From Lysinibacter sp. HNR (GTDB lineage Bacteria; Actinomycetota; Actinomycetes; Actinomycetales; Microbacteriaceae), in contig NZ_CP121684.1 in NCBI RefSeq assembly GCF_029760935.1, positions 248,001-312,000 of the forward strand: DNA of 64,000 bases, in the 5' to 3' direction. The first letter of the stretch is position 1. Every line of letters begins with the position of its first letter. Of the stretch, positions 9,810 through 17,879 are shown piece by piece. The notes below the pieces were generated by a model that saw only the letters and a list, made by a program, of their open reading frames with translations, made no database searches and had not been told where the DNA came from. Both the position numbers and the translations under genes were made by a program.

Positions 9810-10652
9810 ATGGATTCTGAGATAACACCCGTTACCCCGTCTATCGCTGGGCAAAAGTTTATTGCTCTTGACATTGATGGAACAATACTCGACGAGAGCG
9901 GAAATATATCGCAGGCCGTACACGACTCAATCGCGGAGGTGGCTGCGGCTGGACACACGATAACAATCGCAACGGGCCGCTCGGTGGCCGACACCCTCCC
10001 GATAATGCGCAGGCTCGACCTTGAACCCGAGTATGTGGTGTGCGTCAACGGTGCCATTACGCTGCAGCGCGACCCGGCACATCCGGGCGGGTATCGGCGC
10101 GAGTTTGTGGAAACATTTGATCCGCGCGCCGTCCTCACCCAGATTCGCCCCTATTTGGCAAATGCCCACTACGCGGTGGAGGACGAAACCGGATTTTATC
10201 GCTACACCGATAACTTCCCCGAGGGTGTCTTTAACGGTTCCGGTGAGAGGGTGTCCTTTGACGGACTGCTCGCGACGCAGGCCACCCGCGTGGTGGTGAT
10301 CTCACCCGATCACGCGATAGAAGAATTTCTGGCAATCGTTGAGGAAATGGGCCTGCACCGGGTGAGCTACTCTATCGGGTGGACGGCCTGGCTCGACATC
10401 TCTCCCGACGGGGTTAACAAGGCCACCGCCCTGAGGCGGGTTGCCGACCTGCTTGGATTTCCCGATGACGTCCTGGTCTCTGCAGGCGATGGTCGCAATG
10501 ATGTTGAGATGCTCGAGTGGTCCAGCCGACGCGGGATTGGGGCCGCAATGGGTCAGGCACCCGACGAGGTGAAGGCCGCCGCATCACACGTTATCCCCTC
10601 GATCGAAGACGACGGGCTGGCACAGCTGCTCCGCTCGCTCACAACTGAGTAA
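9810..10652 (+). CDS. Cof-type HAD-IIB phosphatase
   Basis: A 280-residue HAD-IIB hydrolase. Motif I is ALDIDGTILDESG near residue 14, motif II is TIATGRS near residue 54, the Lys-bearing motif is GVNKATALRRV near residue 198, and motif III is SAGDGRNDVEML near residue 220. The C2 cap lies between motifs II and III. Such enzymes dephosphorylate sugar phosphates, flavin or pyridoxal phosphates; the substrate is not predictable here. Coupled behind serS. Confidence 0.88.
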   Translation: MDSEITPVTPSIAGQKFIALDIDGTILDESGNISQAVHDSIAEVAAAGHTITIATGRSVADTLPIMRRLDLEPEYVVCVNGAITLQRDPAHPGGYRREFVETFDPRAVLTQIRPYLANAHYAVEDETGFYRYTDNFPEGVFNGSGERVSFDGLLATQATRVVVISPDHAIEEFLAIVEEMGLHRVSYSIGWTAWLDISPDGVNKATALRRVADLLGFPDDVLVSAGDGRNDVEMLEWSSRRGIGAAMGQAPDEVKAAASHVIPSIEDDGLAQLLRSLTTE

Positions 10653-10723
10653 ATACGCCTTAGTTGTGCGTCGCGAGGGTGGACAAAACACGCGCCACCC
10701 ATTTTTACGTTATGCTCTTTCTC

Positions 10724-10811
10724 GGAGGGCTGTCCGAGCGGCCGAAGGAGCTAGTCTTGAAAACTAGTGGGCGGAAACGTCTCGTGGGTTCGAATCCCAC
10801 GCCCTCCGCCA
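10724..10811 (+). tRNA. tRNA-Ser (anticodon UGA)
   Basis: Acceptor stem GGAGGGC (10724-10730) pairs with GCCCTCC (10801-10807). The anticodon stem-loop reads CTAGT-CTTGAAA-ACTAG with anticodon TGA. A long variable arm follows, typical of class II tRNA-Ser, and the T-loop is GTTCGAATC. Discriminator G and an encoded CCA complete the gene. It lies 71 bp after the Cof gene. Confidence 0.96.
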
Positions 10812-11436
10812 TTTTTGAGTCTTATCGCTACCTCTCGAATATGTGAGCGATGAGGCTTGTGATCTTCGTTCGGGTTCCTTGCTCTTGTCCGCGGGATGCG
10901 ACTTTTCGGTGGTTTTGCTTCGCTTAGGGTAGTCCTTGGAAGCTCGTGTGACCCGCCGCCGAGCCCCCGTTAAGATGCAGTGCCAGGTCTGTGCAGGACG
11001 CATGGAGGGGCTAGCGGTGAGGAGCAAGATAAACTCATCAAGATTTTTGCCCTCAAAGAGGGCATCAAGGCGTCTTTGCCTTTATTACTTTTGTTCTCGT
11101 ACACTCACGACTGATCTGTTGTGGAGGGGTTGCTTGCCATCAGGGTCCGGATCGAGAAGGTGGCTGTGAATAACAGTAGGGTGTGAATGCCCAGTGTAGA
11201 TAAATCTGGATCTCCCGGCAGGTGCGATAAAACGTGCTCGATCCCGCATCGGTTACTGATTGACTCCTCACAAAGTGCAAAGATTCTCAGCCTTTTCTCG
11301 ACTCTTTCACTACACTGGAACGAGGTCTCCGTGATGTTCTGTGGGTGACCAGCCTGCTGAGGCTATCTCCACAGATACTCGGGTATACCTCAAGAATTTA
11401 TGGATTATTGCCGAGAACTTAGATTTGGTGGTGTGG
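10812..11436. other. Gene-free stretch between tRNA-Ser and the LCP gene
   Basis: About 625 bp without a gene I can defend. A small hairpin GCCCTC-AAA-GAGGGC lies at 11049-11063, followed by a second short one and a T-rich run (possible terminator). Open frames here have skewed composition and no ribosome sites. It may be degraded coding DNA. Confidence 0.4.
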
Positions 11437-12714
11437 ATGTTGGCTTCTCATAAGCGTGCACCAGAAGATAACGTACGCCCTTCTGTGAGACACGGACGCC
11501 TGAAACGCTCAGCGAGTTGGCGCAACCTCCTCAAGCTGACGGCTACGGGTCTGGCCGTTGTGCTGGTCAGTGGAGCCTCGGTGGGTGCCTACGCTTTTTG
11601 GGATCTGACCAGCAGTCGTAAGAGTGACGTTCAGCTTGTTGCCGGGACCCTTGATCATGGAAATACCGATGTCGTTGAGGCGGGCGCGCTTGATGGTGCG
11701 GTATCCATTCTTCTTGTGGGAACCGACAGCCGTGCGGGACAACAGCTTGACGATGGGGAAACCGGCGAGCTCAACGATGTAAACATGCTCCTCACTATCT
11801 CTGCTGACCACACAAAAGCCAGCGTGACAAGCTTTCCTCGAGACCTGATGCTGCCCATACCCTCGTGTCCGAGCGACACGGGTGAGCTTAACTATTATCC
11901 GGCGATGAGTGAGCAACCGCTTAACTCCGCTCTCCAATATGGTGGGCTTGCCTGCGTAGCCCTTACTATTCAGGAACTTACCAAGGTGCAGATCGATCAC
12001 GCGGTGACCATCGATTTTAACGGGACAATTGCCGTGTCAGAAGCTGTGGGCGGGGTTAACGTGTGTGTTTCTACCCCTATCAACGACCCGATGTCGGGTT
12101 TGCAACTCAGCGCGGGGGAGCACACCCTTGAGGGCGTGGAGGCCCTGCAATTTCTTCGCTCACGCTACGGCGTAGGTGATGGCGGGGACCTCGGCCGAAT
12201 CAGTAACCAGCAGCAGTTTATGTCTAACCTGGTTAAAAAGGTTAAGAGCGAAGAGGTGCTGACCAACCCGGTTCGTCTTTACTCCCTAGCAAAAGCCACC
12301 ATTGAAAACACGAGCACCTCAACCTCGCTCACTCTTCCCACGATTCTTTCAATCGGTGAAACGGTGAAAGACATCGACCTCAATGACATCAACTTCTACC
12401 AGTTCCCGGTGATAACTCACCCATACAACGCTAATAAAGTTGTGCCAGACTACACCACCGCAACCCTTCTCTTTGAGGCGATTCAGAGTGGTACGGCCGT
12501 GCAGGCTGGGCAAACAGGACCGGCAACCCAGGTTGACCCCAATAGCATTCCTGCCGAGCAGCCCGCAGCCCCCGAGACCCAGGCAAACGCTCCGGTAGCG
12601 TCGCAGCCCGGGGAGACAGCTAACCCGTCCGCTAGCCCCAACCCTGGCACTGAGGTCATTGACAATCTGCGTGGTCAGAGCGCTAAAGAAGTTACCTGCA
12701 CAACAGGGCGGTAG
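11437..12714 (+). CDS. LytR-CpsA-Psr (LCP) family cell-wall glycopolymer ligase
   Basis: About 425 residues from the ATG at 11437. A short cytoplasmic basic stretch is followed by one membrane helix (about residues 28-48), then an extracytoplasmic LCP domain. LCP hallmarks seen: ILLVGTDSRAG, the DVNMLLTISAD segment, SFPRDLMLPIPS (catalytic Arg-Asp), and FLRSRYGVGDGGDLGRISNQQ near residue 245. LCP enzymes move lipid-linked teichoic acids, capsule or arabinogalactan-like polymers onto peptidoglycan. The C-terminus is a Pro/Ala/Gln-rich tail without a domain. An upstream in-frame GTG at 11341 would add 32 residues unlike the family. Confidence 0.9.
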   Translation: MLASHKRAPEDNVRPSVRHGRLKRSASWRNLLKLTATGLAVVLVSGASVGAYAFWDLTSSRKSDVQLVAGTLDHGNTDVVEAGALDGAVSILLVGTDSRAGQQLDDGETGELNDVNMLLTISADHTKASVTSFPRDLMLPIPSCPSDTGELNYYPAMSEQPLNSALQYGGLACVALTIQELTKVQIDHAVTIDFNGTIAVSEAVGGVNVCVSTPINDPMSGLQLSAGEHTLEGVEALQFLRSRYGVGDGGDLGRISNQQQFMSNLVKKVKSEEVLTNPVRLYSLAKATIENTSTSTSLTLPTILSIGETVKDIDLNDINFYQFPVITHPYNANKVVPDYTTATLLFEAIQSGTAVQAGQTGPATQVDPNSIPAEQPAAPETQANAPVASQPGETANPSASPNPGTEVIDNLRGQSAKEVTCTTGR

Positions 12715-12732
12715 TGCGCCCTACCTGTGCAG
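12696..12732 (+). terminator. Terminator-like hairpin overlapping the LCP stop codon
   Basis: Outer arms CTGCACA and TGTGCAG enclose inner arms AGGGCG and CGCCCT. The stop codon of the LCP gene is in the loop. A T-run follows at 12741-12745. Confidence 0.55.
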
Positions 12733-12823
12733 TATCGAACTTTTTCTCCCGAAAGTGCTCTTTCAATTCGAGAAGAGGTAGGGGATTGGTTATGATAGTC
12801 GTTGTGCGTTCTATTGAACGTGT

Positions 12824-12912
12824 GGAGACGTCGCATAGTCAGGCCTAGTGCACCACCCTGCTAAGGTGGAGTCCTCGCAAGGGGACCGAGGGTTCAAATC
12901 CCTCCGTCTCCG
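12824..12912 (+). tRNA. tRNA-Ser (anticodon GCU), ICE insertion target
   Basis: Acceptor stem GGAGACG (12824-12830) pairs with CGTCTCC (12905-12911), discriminator G. The anticodon arm CCACC-CTGCTAA-GGTGG gives anticodon GCT. A long variable arm and the T-loop GTTCAAATC follow. CCA is not encoded. The gene is intact: the integrating element brought an identical 3' end, so the tRNA is restored at the left junction, and the displaced original end is found at 51493-51517. Confidence 0.95.
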
Positions 12913-12914
12913 CC
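12890..12914 (+). repeat. attL core (25 bp)
   Basis: The last part of the T-arm and acceptor of tRNA-Ser(GCU) plus two bases. Identical to 51493-51517. Strand exchange by the integrase would take place within it. Confidence 0.92.
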
Positions 12915-12919
12915 CATTT

Positions 12920-12981
12920 AGCCCCGGAAAATCAACGATCTTAAAGCCGGTGGTAGGATAGAATTGCAAAATGGTAGGATA
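12920..12981 (+). promoter_or_regulatory. Left integrase/excisionase arm-type sites
   Basis: The 17-mer AGCCCCGGAAAATCAAC (12920-12936) recurs near attR at 51447-51463. GGTAGGATA occurs twice (12952-12960 and 12973-12981), and the GGTAGGAT core recurs near attR at 51385-51392. Shared short repeats inside both ends of an element are what arm-binding sites of tyrosine integrases look like; the role is inferred. Confidence 0.55.
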
Positions 12982-12998
12982 AAATCTACCATTCTCTT

Positions 12999-14138
12999 AT
13001 GGCTTCTATCAAACAGCGGTTCCTTAAGAGCGGGGAAAGCCGTTTTGATGTGATTTGGCGTGTCAAGGGTGACAGGGTACCGAAGAGCGTAACCCTCAAC
13101 GCCAAAGACTCAGCCATTACTATGAAGACGCTGCTCGAAGCTCATGACCATGACATCAACCGCGTGACGCGCTTGATCGCCCAGAGCAAAGTTTCCGGAC
13201 CTATGGTTGATGAGCTGGCGCAAGAGCATGTGGGGGCGCTTCTCCGTCCACAGGGATCCACTATCCGCGACTACGAAGCATACGTCAAAAACCACATCAG
13301 TAAGCATTTTGCGGGAATCCGTGCCGCATCCATTGTGCATGACGATATCGTGAGGTGGGTACGATACATGCAGGAGAAAGGGATGTCCCCAAAGACCATA
13401 GCCAACGTCCACGGTTTCCTCTCAAGTGTTTTTAAAACAGGGGTTCGTCAAAAGATTATCGAGACGAACCCTTGCCTCGGTATAGCCATGCCAGTGGATG
13501 ATGAGGCGGGCGACGCTGAAATGTTTCTCACCCTCGATGAATATAGGCTCATTCTTGAACACATTCCCGAGCGCTGGGTTCCTATGTATGAATTTTTGAT
13601 CGGCACGGGGGCGCGGTTTGGCGAGGCTTCGGCGCTGTCGGTTGACGATTTTACCCTTGATGCAGAGGTGGCCACCGTCCGGATTTCAAAAGCATGGAAA
13701 ACAGATCGCGACCGTCAGCCCTACATCGGATCACCTAAATACCAATCCCGCCGCACCGTCTCTTTGGAAGCCACGCTGACTCAAATAATCGTGCAGCACA
13801 TTAAGGAAAATAAGCTCGGCAGTGGGGATTATATATTTCAACGCCCCAATGGGCGACCAGTCGATAATCAAGCGTTCTCAAAGCAATGTTGGAAAAAGGC
13901 TGTATTCGCTGCCAGGAGTCATAAAGACGAGACTAGAAGGCTTCGGAAGAGCCCCACGCCTCATGACCTGCGACACACACACATCTCATGGCTACTGAGT
14001 GCAGGTGTGCCGCTTTTCGAGGTTTCGCGAAGGGTCGGGCATCGATCTACTGATTTTACGGCCAAAAAGTATGGTCATTTTATGCCCCAAGCTCAGCGGC
14101 GGGCGGCCGATGCTATGGCAGAGATAATGGGACGGTAG
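12999..14138 (+). CDS. int: Tyrosine recombinase/integrase of the ICE
   Basis: A 379-residue site-specific recombinase. The N-terminal SAM-like core-binding domain (about 65-150) is followed by the catalytic domain. The first catalytic Arg is in GTGARFGEASAL near residue 207; the HxxR box is HDLRHTHISWLL near residue 325; the second His is in RVGHRSTDFTAKKYGH and the nucleophile Tyr is in the same segment near residue 360. It lies 85 bp from attL and reads away from the tRNA, standard for actinobacterial ICEs. It catalyses integration into and excision from tRNA-Ser(GCU). Confidence 0.95.
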   Translation: MASIKQRFLKSGESRFDVIWRVKGDRVPKSVTLNAKDSAITMKTLLEAHDHDINRVTRLIAQSKVSGPMVDELAQEHVGALLRPQGSTIRDYEAYVKNHISKHFAGIRAASIVHDDIVRWVRYMQEKGMSPKTIANVHGFLSSVFKTGVRQKIIETNPCLGIAMPVDDEAGDAEMFLTLDEYRLILEHIPERWVPMYEFLIGTGARFGEASALSVDDFTLDAEVATVRISKAWKTDRDRQPYIGSPKYQSRRTVSLEATLTQIIVQHIKENKLGSGDYIFQRPNGRPVDNQAFSKQCWKKAVFAARSHKDETRRLRKSPTPHDLRHTHISWLLSAGVPLFEVSRRVGHRSTDFTAKKYGHFMPQAQRRAADAMAEIMGR

Positions 14139-14222
14139 ATACCGGTGTAGCTCGGAGAAACATCCGACAGTCGTGCCCAAAGCCAAAACGTTCTTTCCAC
14201 GAACAGGGAAGTCCTTACTGCG

Positions 14223-14846
14223 CTAGAATAATTTTTCTACAACGATAATGACGGCTCCAGCTGCAATTGGAAGCATCGTGGCAGGAATAAGGAGTTTGTC
14301 AAACGCTCGAAATAGTGGGGGTCTATTGTGGAGCACGACTTCAAAAAGGCATCTGACGATTACTGTAAAGATGCCGATAGCCAAGCCCACGCAAAGAACA
14401 ATTTCCCCGGCGGTGGGAGCATGTGCCAGCATACGATAAATGGTTGTAGCTGCTATAAGAGCAGCGTAAATGTTCAGCGTTTGTGTATACCCAATTACTG
14501 CCCACTGCTTGCGATACGGCTCAACGCGCCACGCTGTTTTTGGGGTTTCTGACGCAAGAAAGAAAGTACCAATGAGGGCGGTAGCAGACAGGGCCAAAAA
14601 GATATCAAGGAAATTTAGCGGGAAAAAAGTTGCTTTAAGTAAAAACATTCCAAGAAGGAAAGCGATTTGCACAATAAAGTATGCCCGATTACCGCAACCC
14701 AAGACTCGATCAATGCGAGAGTAAAGCTTTTTGGAGTTCACTAAAAGGCTCAGTGAGAATGCCAGTAAAGATAATCCAAGTGAGAGGTTTCCAAATGCTA
14801 TAGAAGCTGCGGCACCCATCAGCATCAGACTAGCTAATATGAACAT
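14223..14846 (-). CDS. Polytopic membrane protein, paralogue of the next gene
   Basis: A 207-residue protein with six or seven hydrophobic helices and short loops. It shares two long conserved blocks with the adjacent 246-residue protein: NRAY-(F/L)-VVQ-like at about 52-70 and RVE-Y-QWAVIGYTQ at about 110-130. So the two came from a gene duplication. It overlaps the upstream gene by 17 bp and belongs to a three-gene unit with an XRE regulator. Architecture recalls actinobacterial MAB_1171c/DUF6545-type putative transporters found next to HTH proteins, but I could not confirm that. Function unknown. Confidence 0.7.
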   Translation of the reverse strand: MFILASLMLMGAAASIAFGNLSLGLSLLAFSLSLLVNSKKLYSRIDRVLGCGNRAYFIVQIAFLLGMFLLKATFFPLNFLDIFLALSATALIGTFFLASETPKTAWRVEPYRKQWAVIGYTQTLNIYAALIAATTIYRMLAHAPTAGEIVLCVGLAIGIFTVIVRCLFEVVLHNRPPLFRAFDKLLIPATMLPIAAGAVIIVVEKLF

Positions 14847-15570
14847 TTTCTCTTTTATCTGCCGTTGCGGCCGTAAGTACTAATCCAGCACCTGCTAGCA
14901 GGATCATGAAAAGCGTTGTAATTACAAGTGCACCATCAATTTTACTGAAGGTGGCATAGGTGACTGTCCCAGTGGCCTCAAAAATAGTACCTGAAATGCG
15001 AATGACTGATGCTATGCCCCCACTTAGAAAGCCAGTTGCCAGTAGAATCAACGACCCACGCTTCAAGAGATTTGGTGTCTGTTTCAGTGCTGGTGTAACA
15101 TATCGAACCACTTCAGCTGTGGCATAAATTGCGTAAACGTTCAGCGCTTGGGTGTATCCGATTACCGCCCATTGTGTGCGATACATTTCCACGCGGTGAG
15201 AAGTCTCGGGGGTTACTGCAAGCAGCCAGAATATGATAATTGCGGCCGCTGTCGCACCAAGGATTATGAGATCGCGATTCATGGTTTGAACTCGAGCCTC
15301 GGTTGTGACCGCTCCCCTGAATGCAAAGAGCCCGAGGAGGAAGGAAAGCTGCACAACAAGATATGCCCGGTTACCACCTCCCAGTGCACTATCAAAGGCT
15401 GGGTAGAGTTCCGCAGAGTTAACCACGAGACAGGCCCCGAAGCTCATGAAGCCGAGAAAAACCATTCGAATGCGTAAATTTGAAGCGTATAGCAGGCGGA
15501 GAATTGCCACTGCGATGAGAGCAAGGCCGAGAAAGAAAATTATCATTCCCCAGGGGTCATTTACACTCAC
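14830..15570 (-). CDS. Polytopic membrane protein, paralogue pair
   Basis: 246 residues with seven predicted membrane helices. The conserved blocks GGGNRAYLVVQLSFLLGLF and HRVEMYRTQWAVIGYTQ match its smaller neighbour. It starts within the stop codon of the XRE gene (ATGA overlap), so the two are translationally coupled. No enzyme motif is visible. It may be a transporter, a signal receptor, or an effector guarded by the regulator; none is shown by the sequence. Confidence 0.72.
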   Translation of the reverse strand: MSVNDPWGMIIFFLGLALIAVAILRLLYASNLRIRMVFLGFMSFGACLVVNSAELYPAFDSALGGGNRAYLVVQLSFLLGLFAFRGAVTTEARVQTMNRDLIILGATAAAIIIFWLLAVTPETSHRVEMYRTQWAVIGYTQALNVYAIYATAEVVRYVTPALKQTPNLLKRGSLILLATGFLSGGIASVIRISGTIFEATGTVTYATFSKIDGALVITTLFMILLAGAGLVLTAATADKRENVHIS

Positions 15571-16058
15571 AGGTAGTCCTCGGTTTCAGAAAGGGATTTT
15601 CGTGAAAGATCGCCCCGTAAAGACTTAGCTAATCTTTTAGCCGCACTTCTTGCGGTTTCTAGTGATTGAACCAGTTGTTCGCAGTTTGCAACGGCTGCTT
15701 CGAGATCGTTGATGTGTTGTCGAATATCCGCTACAGGCTCTGCCGATTTTATCGGTGAGCCGATAAGCATAGAGGCAAATTCCTCAATGGCATGTTTAGA
15801 CCCATGTCTGACTATAAAATCTGCGGGAGGATCGTCGTCGATAAGGCGGTCTACGGTTCCTGGTGACCATCCCAGGCCAGATTCGATTTTCCCCTTCGAT
15901 ATCTCCGAGATGTTGACTTCATCGCGCTCGTATCTACCGAGGGTGATCGGCTCAACATTCACGATCTCCGCAAACTGTGGGCGCGAAAGACCCATATGTG
16001 CCCGTTTCTGCTTAAGAATGAAGTAAAGAAGAGACCGTCCTCGGGCTTCGATTGTCAT
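15567..16058 (-). CDS. XRE-family helix-turn-helix regulator
   Basis: 163 residues from the ATG at 16058 (171 if started at 16082; neither has a clear ribosome site). The HTH covers about residues 15-70, with LSRPQFAEIVNVEPITLGRYE as recognition region. The C-terminal half is helical and Arg/Leu-rich, likely a dimerisation coiled coil. Leader of the operon with the two paralogous membrane proteins. Confidence 0.75.
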   Translation of the reverse strand: MTIEARGRSLLYFILKQKRAHMGLSRPQFAEIVNVEPITLGRYERDEVNISEISKGKIESGLGWSPGTVDRLIDDDPPADFIVRHGSKHAIEEFASMLIGSPIKSAEPVADIRQHINDLEAAVANCEQLVQSLETARSAAKRLAKSLRGDLSRKSLSETEDYL

Positions 16059-16182
16059 AAAATCAAAAATAGCACATCCCATAACAGAACGTGCCTTTTT
16101 GTAACTTTATGCATCTTTATGTTTCTTGACATATCTTTTCGCATCTGAAAGTATCTTTCCAAGTGCTTTACAAAGGAAAAAA

Positions 16183-16383
16183 ATGGAAAACATTGTAGTT
16201 CCCGAAAGTAAATCTCTCTGTGGAAATACTGGAAAAAAATGCATGTGTTCACGTGGGTTGCGCGATCTGAAGTTTGAGGATGCTATGGGATGCCCTACCA
16301 TGCGTGACCTCCTTATTAGTGCGGCACGTGACAATGTGAGCATAAAGCGCCGACTTGCTATTGCTCTTCGGTCGCCCGAGTAA
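16183..16383 (+). CDS. Small hypothetical protein, 66 residues
   Basis: AAAGGA precedes the ATG at 16183 by 7 bases, and a promoter-like TTGACA-17-AAGTAT pair lies at about 16127-16155. The product has a Cys-containing N-terminal half (CGNTGKKCMC) and a helical C-terminal half. Its last 26 bp overlap the convergent XRE gene. It could be an antirepressor or regulator because of where it sits; nothing in the sequence proves this. Confidence 0.5.
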   Translation: MENIVVPESKSLCGNTGKKCMCSRGLRDLKFEDAMGCPTMRDLLISAARDNVSIKRRLAIALRSPE

Positions 16384-16597
16384 GTACATCGTCTGGGTCT
16401 ACACCGATTGCAGCACAAAGGCTTAGGAAAACCCTGATTGGCATTTCGCGCTCCCCAGCAACATAGCGACGTATTGCAGGATAGCTGAGTCCTGCACGCT
16501 TAGCCACTGCCTTCAGGTTGTCACCACGTTTAGCCATTTCGGCTTTAAGTTGGGAATTTATTGCGAGCACTTTAGTGTCAATGTCTTCTGAGGGCAT
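16358..16597 (-). CDS. Cro/C1-type repressor of the ICE switch
   Basis: 79 residues from the ATG at 16597; an ATG at 16615 lies inside an operator. The HTH is AVAKRAGLSYPAIRRYVAGE. A TATACT hexamer ends 7 bases before the chosen ATG, suggesting a leaderless transcript. It faces the HTH gene at 16762 across a 165-bp region with four operator-like palindromes, the layout of a lysogeny-type switch. Confidence 0.75.
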   Translation of the reverse strand: MPSEDIDTKVLAINSQLKAEMAKRGDNLKAVAKRAGLSYPAIRRYVAGEREMPIRVFLSLCAAIGVDPDDVLTRATEEQ

Positions 16598-16609
16598 GAA
16601 AATGAGTAT

Positions 16610-16767
16610 ACCCATATGGTGCCTTGAGTTTACCGAATGAACCTTTATTCTTCATCTGTACACCCAATTGGGTTTACTAAATATCCAAACAGGTTTTTCA
16701 ATTGCCCAAGCGGACGTTTTTCTGGCTTGCAAATTCCCAAATGGTAAACTAGAGTACCCATATGGTA
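16610..16767. promoter_or_regulatory. Divergent control region with four ACCCATATGGGT-like operators
   Basis: Palindromes: ACCCATATGGT at 16610-16620, ACCCAATTGGGT at 16662-16673, TCCCAAATGGTA at 16735-16746, and TACCCATATGGTA at 16755-16767. The outer two sit at or beside the start regions of both divergent HTH genes, so a bound repressor would cover both promoters. Confidence 0.65.
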
Positions 16768-16977
16768 ATTCGAGAAATGCGTATCAGTGAAGAAATAAAG
16801 GTATCCCTGGAGCGGAATGACCGATCATTGAAGTGGCTTTCAGAGAAAACCGGAATTCCTTATCAAACCCTCACCCGGCGCATTAAACATCCTGCGCAAT
16901 TCACGGTACGCGAGTTGCTTCTTATTGAGGAGCTTTTCGGGGTCAACCTTATGACAGGACTTAGCCGAGATGTCTGA
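16762..16977 (+). CDS. Small HTH DNA-binding protein
   Basis: 71 residues; HTH motif LKWLSEKTGIPYQTLTRRI near the middle. The ATG at 16762 overlaps an operator; a second ATG at 16777 is possible. TAAACT at 16745-16750 is a -10 candidate that would leave almost no leader. As the first gene of the plus-strand early operon it is a likely Cro-like counterpart of the divergent repressor. Confidence 0.7.
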   Translation: MVIREMRISEEIKVSLERNDRSLKWLSEKTGIPYQTLTRRIKHPAQFTVRELLLIEELFGVNLMTGLSRDV

Positions 16978-17278
16978 AATGTTAGAAAATCTGGTTCGGA
17001 AAGAGGACGAAACCACTATCGGTGAACAACACTTCACCGTTAAAGAGGTAGCCACGCATTTCCGCACGTCCTCAAGTTTTGTGCTGAGTCGTATTCACGG
17101 AGAAGGCGGGGAAGTGTGGCCGCACAAACGACTTAGTTCACGTCTTTTTGTTTTCACGCAAAGACATATCGATGCCATTGATCGCCTCACTGATCGGTGG
17201 CCCGACGGTCTTGAGCAAGAGCAACATCAGCATCGATCTGCGGCTCAAAGCATAAGATTCCTACTCAACCAAAAATGA
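16970..17278 (+). CDS. Excisionase/MerR-like DNA-binding protein
   Basis: 102 residues. FTVKEVATHFRTSSSFVLSRI near residue 23 resembles the winged HTH of excisionases and HTH_17 proteins, with a basic wing (HKRLSSRLFVF). It overlaps the preceding gene by 8 bp. In ICEs such a protein normally directs the integrase toward excision; that role is inferred. Confidence 0.6.
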   Translation: MSEMLENLVRKEDETTIGEQHFTVKEVATHFRTSSSFVLSRIHGEGGEVWPHKRLSSRLFVFTQRHIDAIDRLTDRWPDGLEQEQHQHRSAAQSIRFLLNQK

Positions 17279-17290
17279 AGAAAAACTTTT

Positions 17291-17518
17291 ATGACAAACA
17301 TAAGATTTTCCGCTGATAACCCCATTTCAATGGTCATCCGCTACACCCGTCTTGCTGAAAACCTTATTCTCCCCGTTGTAGGGCCTCGCACGCAAGACCA
17401 AGACATCATCCTCAGAAACCTTGCTCACTGGCAGCGCAAACTAGAAATTTCTCTGAACACGGTCAAAGCCGAGACCTCGACGGACACGAAACGATTGGAG
17501 CAGGAACGTGACACGTAA
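17291..17518 (+). CDS. Hypothetical protein, 75 residues
   Basis: A mainly helical small soluble protein without recognised motifs. It lies 12 bp after the excisionase-like gene and overlaps the next gene by 11 bp, so it belongs to the early operon. Confidence 0.55.
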   Translation: MTNIRFSADNPISMVIRYTRLAENLILPVVGPRTQDQDIILRNLAHWQRKLEISLNTVKAETSTDTKRLEQERDT

Positions 17519-17879
17519 TTATGCCCCCGGATCACAACTCCTTGTGACCTTTATGGCGCCCCTCCGAACCGCAACCCTTGCAGTGTATCTCGGCGTGGCC
17601 TGTTCGCTATGCGTGACAGTTATTTTGTCAGTCCTGCTCGGTCTAGTAGGACTGCTTCTATCCGTACCCATGGTGATTGGTGCTGGTTCTGGATTTATTG
17701 TGGTGGGGCGTGATAAAAGCCGAATCATTCTGTCGCTTTCCACCAGGACACTGATTACCGTTCCTCGCTCAGTTCTTGAGCGATTAGATGGTCCTTTCCT
17801 CACAGCGGACGCCAGGGAGCACCTCGCTCAGGCTATGCGTCGTAAACGCTTCGTCAGAACCTCTGAGAAAGTTTCATGA
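17508..17879 (+). CDS. Small membrane protein, two helices
   Basis: 123 residues from a GTG with GGAG upstream. Two hydrophobic helices span about residues 20-70, then a soluble C-terminal tail ends in basic residues. It overlaps the next gene at ATGA. Membrane proteins of this kind are common in actinobacterial conjugative elements, but the role is unknown. Confidence 0.6.
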   Translation: MTRNYAPGSQLLVTFMAPLRTATLAVYLGVACSLCVTVILSVLLGLVGLLLSVPMVIGAGSGFIVVGRDKSRIILSLSTRTLITVPRSVLERLDGPFLTADAREHLAQAMRRKRFVRTSEKVS

